Positions 39,926 through 47,513 of a stretch of 64,000 nt of DNA are shown here, one piece after another. Every line of letters begins with the position of its first letter. The stretch's first letter is position 1. Origin of the DNA: Pseudorhodoferax sp. Leaf274 (lineage in GTDB: Bacteria; Pseudomonadota; Gammaproteobacteria; Burkholderiales; Burkholderiaceae_C); assembly GCF_001422445.1 (NCBI RefSeq), contig NZ_LMNA01000012.1, positions 457,044-521,043 on the forward strand, read 5' to 3'. The position numbers and the translations under genes are program-made. The notes under the pieces are model-generated. The model was not told where the DNA came from. It saw nothing but the letters and a program-made list of their open reading frames with translations, and did not search any database.

Positions 39926-41146
39926 ATGTCTTGCCCGACCACCGACCTGATCCACCACCCTTACGTCCCGCCGGCCGAGTTCGCCGCGCCGCAGCCCGGC
40001 GTGTTCAAGGCCTCCACCGTGATCTTTCCGAACGTGGCCGCGATGCGCAGCCGCGAGTGGAGGGACAAGTCGGCCTACACGTACGGCCTGCACGGCACGC
40101 CGACCACCTTCACGCTGGAAGAGCGGCTGGCCGCCATCGAAGGCGGCCTGCAGTGCCTGCTCGTCCCCAGCGGACTGGCCGCCATCGCCAATGTGGCGCT
40201 GTCGCTGCTGCGCAGCGGCGACGAGATGCTGATTCCCGACAACGCCTATGGGCCCAACAAGACGCTGGCGCGTGGCGAGCTGCAGGCCTGGGGCATCACG
40301 CACCGCTTCTACGACCCGATGGACCCGGCCGATCTGGCATCCAAGATCGATGAGCGCACCCGGCTGGTCTGGCTGGAGGCGGCGGGCTCGGTGACGCTGG
40401 AGTTTCCCGACCTCGTGCAGCAGGTGCGGATCTGCCGCGAGCGTGGTGTCACCACGGCCCTGGACAACACCTGGGGCGCAGGCCTGGCCTTCGATCCCTT
40501 CGACCTTGGCACGCTGGACGCGCCACTGGCCGTCGACATCTCCGTGCACGCGTTGACCAAATACCCCAGCGGCGGCGGTGACGTGCTGATGGGCAGCATC
40601 GTGACGCGCGACGATGCGCTGCACCAGCAACTCAAGATGACCCACATGCGGCTGGGCCTGGGCGTCGGCGTCAACGATGCCGAGACCCTGTTGCGCTCGC
40701 TGCCGAGCATGGCTCTGCGCTACCGGGCCCACGACGCATCGGCCCGTGCACTGGCCTCCTGGTGCCTTGGCCGGCCAGAGTTCGTGCAGGTGCTGCATCC
40801 CGCACTGGCAGGTTCGCCGGGGCACGCGCACTGGGCAGCCCTGTGCGGGCGTGGCCAGCCAGATAGCCCGGGGCGCGCGGCCGGCCTGTTCAGCGTGATG
40901 ATCGATCCGCGTTACTCGCAAGTGCAGGTCGACGCCTTCTGCGATGCCCTGCGCCTGTTCAAGCTTGGCTACAGCTGGGGTGGCCCCATGAGCCTGGTCG
41001 TTCCTTACGAACTCGCCCAGATGCGCACGCAATGGCCGGCGCACCTGGCGCGTGGAACGCTGGTTCGTTTCTCCACCGGGTTGGAGGACGCCTGCGATCT
41101 CATGGCAGATCTGGAGCAGGCTGTCGTGTCGGCCCTTTCCGGCTGA
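39926..41146 (+). CDS. metC: PLP-dependent cystathionine beta-lyase (MetC-like)
   Basis: This 406-aa Cys/Met-metabolism PLP enzyme is predicted to cleave cystathionine to homocysteine, pyruvate and ammonia. The PLP lysine lies in VHALTKYPSGGGDVLMGS. YTYGLHGTPTTFTLEERLAAIEGG is the substrate-phosphate region, and LDNTWGAGLAFDPFDLG carries the PLP-ring Asp. The SWGGPMSL segment is typical of MetC rather than MetB. A second, different member of the superfamily is at 52.2-53.4 kb. Confidence 0.87.
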   Translation: MSCPTTDLIHHPYVPPAEFAAPQPGVFKASTVIFPNVAAMRSREWRDKSAYTYGLHGTPTTFTLEERLAAIEGGLQCLLVPSGLAAIANVALSLLRSGDEMLIPDNAYGPNKTLARGELQAWGITHRFYDPMDPADLASKIDERTRLVWLEAAGSVTLEFPDLVQQVRICRERGVTTALDNTWGAGLAFDPFDLGTLDAPLAVDISVHALTKYPSGGGDVLMGSIVTRDDALHQQLKMTHMRLGLGVGVNDAETLLRSLPSMALRYRAHDASARALASWCLGRPEFVQVLHPALAGSPGHAHWAALCGRGQPDSPGRAAGLFSVMIDPRYSQVQVDAFCDALRLFKLGYSWGGPMSLVVPYELAQMRTQWPAHLARGTLVRFSTGLEDACDLMADLEQAVVSALSG

Positions 41147-41238
41147 TCGTGTACAGGTCGAACTTAAAAAAACTCCGTATTCACGTGCCTACCTGCTTGG
41201 GGTAGAGTGACACGATCCAACCCACCAGCGAGCAGACA

Positions 41239-41427
41239 TTGGCAACTCCAAACTACGGTTACGAAAAGCGGCAAAAGGAATTGGCCAAGAAGCGCAAGAA
41301 GGAAGACAAGCTGAAGGCCAAGGCCGAACGCAAACTGCATGGCCCGGGCGATGGCGAAGCACCGGCAGACGAGTCTGCAGAAACCGAGACAGAAACAGGC
41401 GGCACGCCGCCTGCCCAGGACGCCTGA
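41239..41427 (+). CDS. Small highly charged conserved-type protein, unknown function
   Basis: This 62-aa ORF starts at TTG 41239. It begins ATPNYGYEKRQKELAKKRKKE, a Lys/Arg-rich helix, and ends in an acidic Thr/Glu tail. Proteins with this GYEKRQKELAKK start recur in Betaproteobacteria to my knowledge, without assigned function. A TAGAGT box lies about 30 nt upstream. The strongly basic helix and acidic tail could bind nucleic acid or ribosomes (inference). Confidence 0.6.
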   Translation: MATPNYGYEKRQKELAKKRKKEDKLKAKAERKLHGPGDGEAPADESAETETETGGTPPAQDA

Positions 41428-41440
41428 TGGCGCTGGCGCA

Positions 41441-42094
41441 CTAGCGCAACTGCTTGCGCAACTCAGGCCACACGTTGTCCAGCATGGCTGCCTGCGCTTC
41501 TTCGCGCGGGTGGATGCGGTCAGGCTGAAACAAAGCCGCCGCATTCGGTCCGTCGGCCACGCCCTTGAGAAGAAAAGGCACCAGACCTGCCTTGTGCTCG
41601 CGTGCCACGTCACCGAACAGCGTGGAGAACTGGCGCCCATAGTCAGCGCCGTAGTTGGGGGGCATCTGCATGCCCACGATCAGCACCTTGGCGCCGGCCT
41701 GCTGCGCTGCCTGGGTCATGGCCGAGAGGTTGTCGGCCGTGTTCTTCAGCGGCAGGCCGCGTAGCGCGTCATTGCCGCCCAGTTCCAGCACCACGTGCGT
41801 GGGTTGGAAGTTCTTCAGCAGCGGTGCCAGGCGGGCGCGGCCACCCGATGTGGTGTCGCCACTGATGCTGGCGTTGCGCACCTCGGCAGCGATTTTCTGC
41901 TCCGCCAGCCGCTGCTCCAGCAGCGCGACCCAGCCCGTGCCGCGCTGGAGGCCGTACTCGGCCGACAGGCTGTCGCCCACCACGAGGATGCGGGGCCGGC
42001 CCGCCCCGGCCTCGGCCGCCCTGGCGCTTTGCGCCCACGATGGCCCGGCCAGCAAGGGGATGTACAGGCCCGCGATAAAGTGTCGTCGTCTCAA
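41441..42094 (-). CDS. Secreted GDSL arylesterase/lysophospholipase (TesA-like)
   Basis: This 217-aa SGNH hydrolase has a twin-arginine-like or Sec signal (RRRHFIAGLYIPLLAGPSWA) at residues 2-21. Block I is VVGDSLSAEYGL with nucleophile S42. SGDTTSGG, LGGNDALRG and FQPDRIHP supply the other conserved Gly, Asn, Asp and His. It is likely a periplasmic esterase with thioesterase or lysophospholipase activity. TTG 42094 is chosen because the signal peptide starts there. Its start lies 16 nt from that of the divergent ABC gene. Confidence 0.88.
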   Translation of the reverse strand: MRRRHFIAGLYIPLLAGPSWAQSARAAEAGAGRPRILVVGDSLSAEYGLQRGTGWVALLEQRLAEQKIAAEVRNASISGDTTSGGRARLAPLLKNFQPTHVVLELGGNDALRGLPLKNTADNLSAMTQAAQQAGAKVLIVGMQMPPNYGADYGRQFSTLFGDVAREHKAGLVPFLLKGVADGPNAAALFQPDRIHPREEAQAAMLDNVWPELRKQLR

Positions 42095-42110
42095 ACCAAG
42101 AAGCCTTTCA

Positions 42111-42794
42111 ATGTCCCAATCCCCCGGTGCCGCGCTGGTTTCTGTCGAGCATGTGTTCAAGTCTGTCGTCGACTCGACGGGCACGCTCGACATTCTGCGC
42201 GATATCGATTTCGCCCTGGCTGCGCGGGAGACTGCGGCCATCGTCGGTGCCTCCGGTTCCGGCAAGAGCACGCTGTTGTCCATCATTGCCGGCCTGGACA
42301 CACCGAGCCGCGGCACGGTCCGCATTGCGGGCCATGACCTGTTCGCGCTCGACGAGGACAGGCGCGCCGCGCTGCGTGCCCAGCAGATCGGCTTCGTGTT
42401 CCAGAGCTTTCAGTTGATGGGCAACCTGACCGCGTTGGAGAACGTCATGCTGCCCCTGGAGCTGGCGGCCCGGCGCGACGCGCGCCAGGCGGCGACGGAG
42501 ATGCTGCGGCGTGTCGGCCTGTCGGAGCGCCTGTCCCACTACCCGAAGGTGTTGTCCGGTGGCGAGCAACAGCGCGTGGCGCTGGCGCGCGCCTTTGTCG
42601 TCCAGCCGGCCGTGCTGCTGGCCGACGAGCCGACCGGCAGCCTGGATTTCGCGACGGGCGAGAAGGTCATGGAACTGATGTTCGAGCTCAACCGTGAACT
42701 CGGCACGACGCTCGTGCTGGTCACGCACGACCGTGCCATCGCTGCACGCTGCGAGCGGCGCATCACCATCGAGGCCGGACGCGTCGTCGCCTGA
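42111..42794 (+). CDS. ABC transporter ATP-binding protein (YbbA/LolD family)
   Basis: This 227-aa ATPase has Walker A GASGSGKST (residues 46-54), Q-loop FVFQSFQLMGNLTALENVMLP (in part), signature LSGGEQQRVALARA, Walker B VLLADEPTGSLD and H-loop VTHD. It belongs to the MacB/LolD group that works with FtsX-like permeases. No permease gene lies here; in E. coli ybbA is followed by ybbP. Pairing with a divergent TesA-like gene is the same as in E. coli. The partner must be elsewhere or absent. Confidence 0.92.
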   Translation: MSQSPGAALVSVEHVFKSVVDSTGTLDILRDIDFALAARETAAIVGASGSGKSTLLSIIAGLDTPSRGTVRIAGHDLFALDEDRRAALRAQQIGFVFQSFQLMGNLTALENVMLPLELAARRDARQAATEMLRRVGLSERLSHYPKVLSGGEQQRVALARAFVVQPAVLLADEPTGSLDFATGEKVMELMFELNRELGTTLVLVTHDRAIAARCERRITIEAGRVVA

Positions 42795-42830
42795 AGATGC
42801 CGGGGGGCCCGCGTCGATAATCGGCCTCCT

Positions 42831-43568
42831 ATGTCAGCCCCTAAAGTCCTGTTCGGCTTCCACGCGGTCGGTGTGCGCCTGAAGACCGCTCCGCAGTCCA
42901 TCGTCGAGATCTATTTCGAACCCACGCGCCGCGACGCCCGCATGCGCCAGTTCCTGGAACGTGCGCGCGAAGCGGGCACGCGCCTGATCGAGGCCGACGG
43001 TCTTCGCCTTGCCAAGCTGGCCGGCAGCCATGGACACCAGGGCGTTGCTGCGCGCGTCCAGCCCCTGGTGCAGCAGCATTCGCTGGACGAGTTTCTGGAC
43101 GAGTTGCAAGGGCCGCCGCTGCTGCTGGTGCTGGACGGCGTGACCGATCCGCACAACCTGGGCGCCTGCCTGCGTGTGGCCGACGGCGCCGGTGCGCACG
43201 CCGTCATTGCGCCGAAGGACCATGCGGCCGGCATCAACGCCACGGTGGCCAAGGTGGCCAGCGGGGCGGCAGAGACCGTGCCCTACTTCATGGTCACCAA
43301 CCTGGCGCGGACCTTGGGCGAGTTGAAGGAACGCGGGATCTGGTGCATCGGCACCAGCGGCGACGCCGACAAGACGCTGTACCAGACTGACCTTTCGGTT
43401 CCCGTGGCGCTGGTGCTGGGCGCCGAGGGCGAAGGCATGCGCCAACTGACGCGCAAGACCTGTGACGCGCTGGTGCGCATTCCCATGCAGGGTGCTGTTG
43501 AAAGCCTCAATGTGTCTGTGGCCAGCGGTGTCTGCCTTTACGAGGCCTTGCGCCAGCGCGGCATGTGA
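42831..43568 (+). CDS. rlmB: 23S rRNA (guanosine-2'-O-)-methyltransferase RlmB
   Basis: This 245-aa SpoU/TrmH-family enzyme methylates G2251 in the peptidyl-transferase loop of 23S rRNA. An N-terminal L30e-like substrate domain starts [13 protein letters not shown]. The knotted SPOUT domain has [35 protein letters not shown] and [23 protein letters not shown] (42816-42821) is a possible -10 giving a very short leader. Confidence 0.96.
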   Translation: MSAPKVLFGFHAVGVRLKTAPQSIVEIYFEPTRRDARMRQFLERAREAGTRLIEADGLRLAKLAGSHGHQGVAARVQPLVQQHSLDEFLDELQGPPLLLVLDGVTDPHNLGACLRVADGAGAHAVIAPKDHAAGINATVAKVASGAAETVPYFMVTNLARTLGELKERGIWCIGTSGDADKTLYQTDLSVPVALVLGAEGEGMRQLTRKTCDALVRIPMQGAVESLNVSVASGVCLYEALRQRGM

Positions 43569-43706
43569 GGCGTGCGGCCGATTTCTGTGAAGTCGGCAAC
43601 AAAGCAGAACTGAATTTGCGAGATTTTGTAAGCGAAAGTCGGGCTTCCAGTTACAGTCGCCCGCATTTTCTGCATACACGGGCAGCCATTCGCCCGGTTT
43701 CTCGCC

Positions 43707-46535
43707 ATGCATTTTCAATTCCTGCCCCTGCGCGCTTCCTGCCGTGCCCTGTGCCTGACGGCTCTGCTGGCGGCAACCCTGCCGGCTGGCGCAGCCGACA
43801 GCAAGGCGGGCCGGTTCTATGAAGACGCGCTGACCCGCTACGAGCGGCGCGACATGCCTGGCGCCATCATCCAGCTCAAGAACGCGCTACAGATCGACAA
43901 GAACATGCTGCCCGTGCAACTGCTGCTGGGCAAGGCGCTGTTGGCCAATGGCGAGGTGGCTGCGGCTGAGGTGGCTTTCAACGACGCCCTGCGGCTGGGT
44001 GTGGACCGTGCCGAGGTCGTGCTGCCCATGGCGCGTGCCTATCTGGCACAGGGCAAGCATCGGCTGCTCCTGGATCAGCCGGCCTTCGCCATGGGTGGGT
44101 TGCCGGTTCGCACGCAAATCGAACTTTGGGTGTTGCGCTCTTCGGCACTGTCTGACCTCGGGGATGCGCGCGGCGCGATGCACGCCATCGAGCAGGCGCG
44201 GGGGCTGGACCCGCGTCTGCCAGATTCCTGGCTGGCCGAAGTGCCGGTTCGCCTGCGGGCACGCCAGTTGACGGAAGCAGCGGCGGCGGCCGACCGGGCA
44301 TTGGCCCTGGCGCCCCAGTCGGCCGAGGCACGTTACCAGCGCGGCGCGGTGTACCACGTGCAAGGCAATCTGAATGCCGCTGCCGCTGCCTATGACCAGG
44401 TGCTTGCGTTGGATGCCAACCATCTGGAAGCGCGGGTCGCCCGGGCCGGTTTGTATGTGGACATGAGGCGCCATGCCGAAGCGGCCGCCGATCTGGTGTA
44501 TCTGCAGCGCCTTTCCGACCAGGAGCCGCGCGCGGCCTACCTGCGCAGTGTGCTGGCCGAGCGCGATGGCAAAACTGCGCAGGCCAAGCTGCACCTGGCG
44601 CAGGTGACGGCCTTGCTGGACCCGGCACCCGTCGAGTTCATCCAATACCGCTCGCAGTTGTTGCTGCTCAACGGACTGGCTCACCTTGGCCTGGGCGAAA
44701 TGGAAAAAGCCCAGGCGTATCTGGAATCGCTGCAGCGTGCCCAAGGTTTCTCGCCTGCTTCCAAGCTGTTGGCGCAGCTGTTGTTGCGCAATGGGGCGGG
44801 CGAGCGTGGCATCGGCATCCTGGAAGGCTATGTGCGGACCGCGCCTGGCGACAAGCAAGCGCTCATGCAACTGGCTGCGGCCTACATGGAGCAAGGCCGC
44901 AACGCTCCGGCCATTTCCCTCATGCAGGAAGCGCTGCGTGGCGACGATCAGCCTGACATGCGCGCCGTGCTCGGGATGGGGTTGATCGGCAGCGGACAGA
45001 TCAGCCAAGGGGTGGGCGAATTGGAGGCTGCGCTGCGCAAGCAGCCGGGTCAGGCCGAGGCCGGCACCATGCTCATCGGCCTGTACCTGCGTGCGGGACA
45101 GGGGGCCAAGGCTGCCAAGATCGCGCAGGACCTGGTCAAGCGGGATGCCGACAACGCGGTGTTCCAGGACTTGCTGGGCATGTCGTTGGCGCTCAGCAAT
45201 GACACCGCGGGCGCCAAGCTCGCGTTCGAGCGCGCCATGCGCTTGGACGGTGCGCTGGTGGCGCCCAAACTCCACATGGCGAGGTTGGAGATCGGCACGC
45301 GTCAGTACGACGCGGCTGGGAAGCGGCTGCAGGAAATCCTGGCCGGCGATCCAAAGAACATCGACGTCCTGCTGGAGCTCGCGCTGCTGGCCGATCGGCG
45401 TGGAGAACCGCGGCAGATGCTGGAATGGCTGCGCAAAGCCGATGACCAGGCTGGCGCCGTCGATCTTCGTCCGGGTCTGGCCTTGGTGGATCTGCACCTG
45501 CGCGAACAGCAGCCTGGGCCGGCATTGGAGGCCGCACGTCGCGTCCACGCGAAGGCACCGCCCGACGATTTGCCGACCCAGCTGGCCTATGGCCGTGCCC
45601 AGGCCGCCAATGGTGACCGCATGGGCGCCAAGGCCGCGTACACATTGGCCTCACGGCTGGCGGATGCGAACGCGCCGTTGCAAGTGCGTATCGCGGCGCT
45701 GCAAGTGGCAATCCAGGACGTTGACGGCGCGGCGTACAGCCTGGGCAAGGCGCTCTCCTCGCAGCCTCAGCTGTTGACGGCGCAGGCCCTGATGGTCGAT
45801 GTCGACGTCCTTCGCAAGGACTTCGCCAGCGCGGAGCGGCGTGCGCGCCAGATCGCCGAACAGCACCCGAAGCAGGCCATCGGCTACAGCCTGCTTGGCG
45901 ACGTTGCCATGGCGCAGGGACAGCGGCGGCCGGGTATCGACCTTTATCGCAAGGCGCACCAAATCGCGCCTTCCCCTGACACGTTCTCGCGCCTGTCCAG
46001 CGCGCTGTGGTCGGAAGACGGTGGCAAGGCCGCAGTGCAACTGGCGGAGCAATGGTCCGGCCAGAGGCCTGCCGACATGCAGGCGCGCCGCGTGCTGGCC
46101 GATGCGTATGCGCGTGCCGGCCACTACGCGCAGGCGCGGACCAGCTACGAGTCGCTTCTGAAGAAAGCCCCGCAGGATCCGGTCGCCCTCAACAACCTGG
46201 CCAATGTGCTGCTGCGCTTGAAAGACCCGGCTGCGGCAGATGTTGCCGAACGCGCTTTTGCATTGGCGCCGAACGACCCGAGCGTGCTCGATACGCTTGG
46301 TTGGTCGCTGTTCCAGGCCGGCGCAGCATCGCAGCGCGAGCGTGCGCTCGGGCTGCTGCGGGATGCCCGCCTGCGTGCTCCGGGCAATGCCTCCATCCGC
46401 TACCACCTGGCCACCGTCCTGGCGCAGGCCGGCCGCACCACGGAAGCACGGGCGGAAGTGCAGGGGGCCCTGGACATGGCGCCCACGTTTGAATACCGCG
46501 CAGACGCAGAACAGCTTTTGCGAGGCCTGCGCTGA
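43707..46535 (+). CDS. prsT: PrsT-type TPR protein of the PEP-CTERM/exosortase system
   Basis: This 942-aa secreted or periplasmic protein has a signal peptide (cleavage near residue 29, PAGAADSKAG) and then about 20 tetratricopeptide-like repeats to the C-terminus. ADSKAGRFYEDALTRYERRD and GAIIQLKNALQIDKNMLPVQLLLGK (in part) match the start of the XrtA/PEP-CTERM TPR protein PrsT. In known systems prsT accompanies exosortase and exopolysaccharide genes. Here it precedes a PEP-CTERM protein only. A TACAGT (43652-43657) may be its -10. No membrane span follows the signal. Confidence 0.85.
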   Translation: MHFQFLPLRASCRALCLTALLAATLPAGAADSKAGRFYEDALTRYERRDMPGAIIQLKNALQIDKNMLPVQLLLGKALLANGEVAAAEVAFNDALRLGVDRAEVVLPMARAYLAQGKHRLLLDQPAFAMGGLPVRTQIELWVLRSSALSDLGDARGAMHAIEQARGLDPRLPDSWLAEVPVRLRARQLTEAAAAADRALALAPQSAEARYQRGAVYHVQGNLNAAAAAYDQVLALDANHLEARVARAGLYVDMRRHAEAAADLVYLQRLSDQEPRAAYLRSVLAERDGKTAQAKLHLAQVTALLDPAPVEFIQYRSQLLLLNGLAHLGLGEMEKAQAYLESLQRAQGFSPASKLLAQLLLRNGAGERGIGILEGYVRTAPGDKQALMQLAAAYMEQGRNAPAISLMQEALRGDDQPDMRAVLGMGLIGSGQISQGVGELEAALRKQPGQAEAGTMLIGLYLRAGQGAKAAKIAQDLVKRDADNAVFQDLLGMSLALSNDTAGAKLAFERAMRLDGALVAPKLHMARLEIGTRQYDAAGKRLQEILAGDPKNIDVLLELALLADRRGEPRQMLEWLRKADDQAGAVDLRPGLALVDLHLREQQPGPALEAARRVHAKAPPDDLPTQLAYGRAQAANGDRMGAKAAYTLASRLADANAPLQVRIAALQVAIQDVDGAAYSLGKALSSQPQLLTAQALMVDVDVLRKDFASAERRARQIAEQHPKQAIGYSLLGDVAMAQGQRRPGIDLYRKAHQIAPSPDTFSRLSSALWSEDGGKAAVQLAEQWSGQRPADMQARRVLADAYARAGHYAQARTSYESLLKKAPQDPVALNNLANVLLRLKDPAAADVAERAFALAPNDPSVLDTLGWSLFQAGAASQRERALGLLRDARLRAPGNASIRYHLATVLAQAGRTTEARAEVQGALDMAPTFEYRADAEQLLRGLR

Positions 46536-46540
46536 CATTG

Positions 46541-46560
46541 TCGGGTTTCTGTACACCCGA
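46541..46560 (+). promoter_or_regulatory. Inverted repeat upstream of the PEP-CTERM gene: operator or weak terminator
   Basis: TCGGGT (46541-46546) and ACCCGA (46555-46560) are 6-bp perfect arms with an 8-nt centre. The repeat lies just after the prsT stop and about 90-100 nt upstream of the predicted sigma-54 start. That spacing suits an enhancer-binding site. A T-poor tail makes a terminator less likely. The right arm continues CCCGATTTCTGCA, close to CCCGCATTTTCTGCA found before prsT (43661-43675). Confidence 0.4.
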
Positions 46561-46617
46561 TTTCTGCAGGAGACACAGAACTAAGCGAAATGCCTGATTT
46601 GTAAGGAAGTTTTATCG

Positions 46618-46633
46618 TGGCATGGTTTTCGCA
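46618..46633 (+). promoter_or_regulatory. Sigma-54 type promoter of the PEP-CTERM protein gene
   Basis: TGGCATGGTTTTCGCA has the invariant GG and GC separated by exactly 10 nt, and TGGCAT at -24 matches the sigma-54 consensus (TGGCAC-N5-TTGCW) in 5 of 6 positions; the -12 part is TCGCA in place of TTGCA. Predicted TSS is near 46644, leaving a leader of about 38 nt with GGAGG before the ATG at 46682. RpoN with the PrsK/PrsR system is known to drive PEP-CTERM genes in some betaproteobacteria. Confidence 0.7.
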
Positions 46634-46681
46634 TAAAACGTATCTGAATGTTGATTCAGAATTGATCGGAGGATCTACCAA

Positions 46682-47443
46682 ATGACAAAGAACATCGGAC
46701 GGCACCTGGTTGCCAGCGTTGCGTTGATGGCGGCTGCGTCGGGTGCAATGGCAGACTGGGCCTTCACCAAGGACAACACCAGCGCTGCCGATCAGGGAGT
46801 GACCGCGACGGCGTCGGCCTACTACATCGCTAACAACGGGTCCGGTAGTGCTTTCGCCGCCAGCGACCAAGTGGCGAGCGCCAGCTTGGGGACCTGGGGC
46901 AGCAGCGGGCTGGGCGTGCAATCCGGTGGCGAAAGCGGCTCGCCGAACCACGCGGTCGACAACAGCAGCCGGACGGACATGATCCTGTTCACCTTCACGG
47001 GCCTCGTGGAACTGGACTTCGTGAAGCTCGGTTGGACCAGTGACAGCGCTGGCCAGCAAAGCGCCAGCCGTGACGCCGATTACAGCGTGCTGCGCTACAC
47101 GAAGTCGACGATGCCTGCGAACTACTCGATCCTCAACAAGACGTGGAGCACGTTGAAGAACGATGGTTGGGAGTGGGTCAGCAGCGTCAACACGTCCGAT
47201 GCGGGAAGCCAGGCCGTCAACAGCAAGGGCCTGACGTCGAGCTGGTGGATCGTGGCTGCATTCAACACCGGGTTCGGCGGTGACTCGAATGGCGCAGACA
47301 ACGGCAACGACTACTTCAAGCTCGCCAGCTTGGCCGGCGTGGTGCGGACCACTTCGGTGCCGGAACCTGGTTCCCTGGCGCTGATGGGCTTGGCGCTGAC
47401 TGGCATCGTGGCCGCGCGTCGCCGGCGCCAGCGCAACGGCTGA
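46682..47443 (+). CDS. PEP-CTERM sorting-domain surface protein (XDP1-like)
   Basis: This 253-aa protein is predicted to be exported, processed by an exosortase and anchored or released at the cell surface. The signal peptide is 1-24 (cleavage after GAMA). The middle domain has LGTWGSSGLGVQSGGESGSPNHAVDN (in part) and TDMILFTF, recalling exosortase-dependent protein family XDP1. The C-terminus has the tripartite signal: VPEPG (226-230), hydrophobic SLALMGLALTGIVAA and a RRRRQR cluster. A sigma-54 promoter and GGAGG precede it. No exosortase is in the window. Confidence 0.88.
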   Translation: MTKNIGRHLVASVALMAAASGAMADWAFTKDNTSAADQGVTATASAYYIANNGSGSAFAASDQVASASLGTWGSSGLGVQSGGESGSPNHAVDNSSRTDMILFTFTGLVELDFVKLGWTSDSAGQQSASRDADYSVLRYTKSTMPANYSILNKTWSTLKNDGWEWVSSVNTSDAGSQAVNSKGLTSSWWIVAAFNTGFGGDSNGADNGNDYFKLASLAGVVRTTSVPEPGSLALMGLALTGIVAARRRRQRNG

Positions 47444-47462
47444 TTGCTTTCAGGTCTTTGAC

Positions 47463-47497
47463 ATGACAAACGGCGCCTCGCGGCGCCGTTTGTCATT
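47463..47497. terminator. Long perfect hairpin between convergent genes, probable bidirectional terminator
   Basis: ATGACAAACGGCGCC (47463-47477) pairs perfectly with GGCGCCGTTTGTCAT (47482-47496) across a TCGC tetraloop, a 15-bp stem. There is no long T-run after it, but A/T-rich lower stem ends flank it. It separates the PEP-CTERM gene (+) from the CoA-transferase (-). Confidence 0.75.
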
Positions 47498-47513
47498 GGC
47501 GCATCAGAAAACC

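Noticed and set aside
43680-43693. GG-N10-GC spacing just before prsT, as a second sigma-54 promoter
   Set aside because: The flanking bases do not match TGGCAC or TTGC, and the start would fall only about 3 nt before the ATG.
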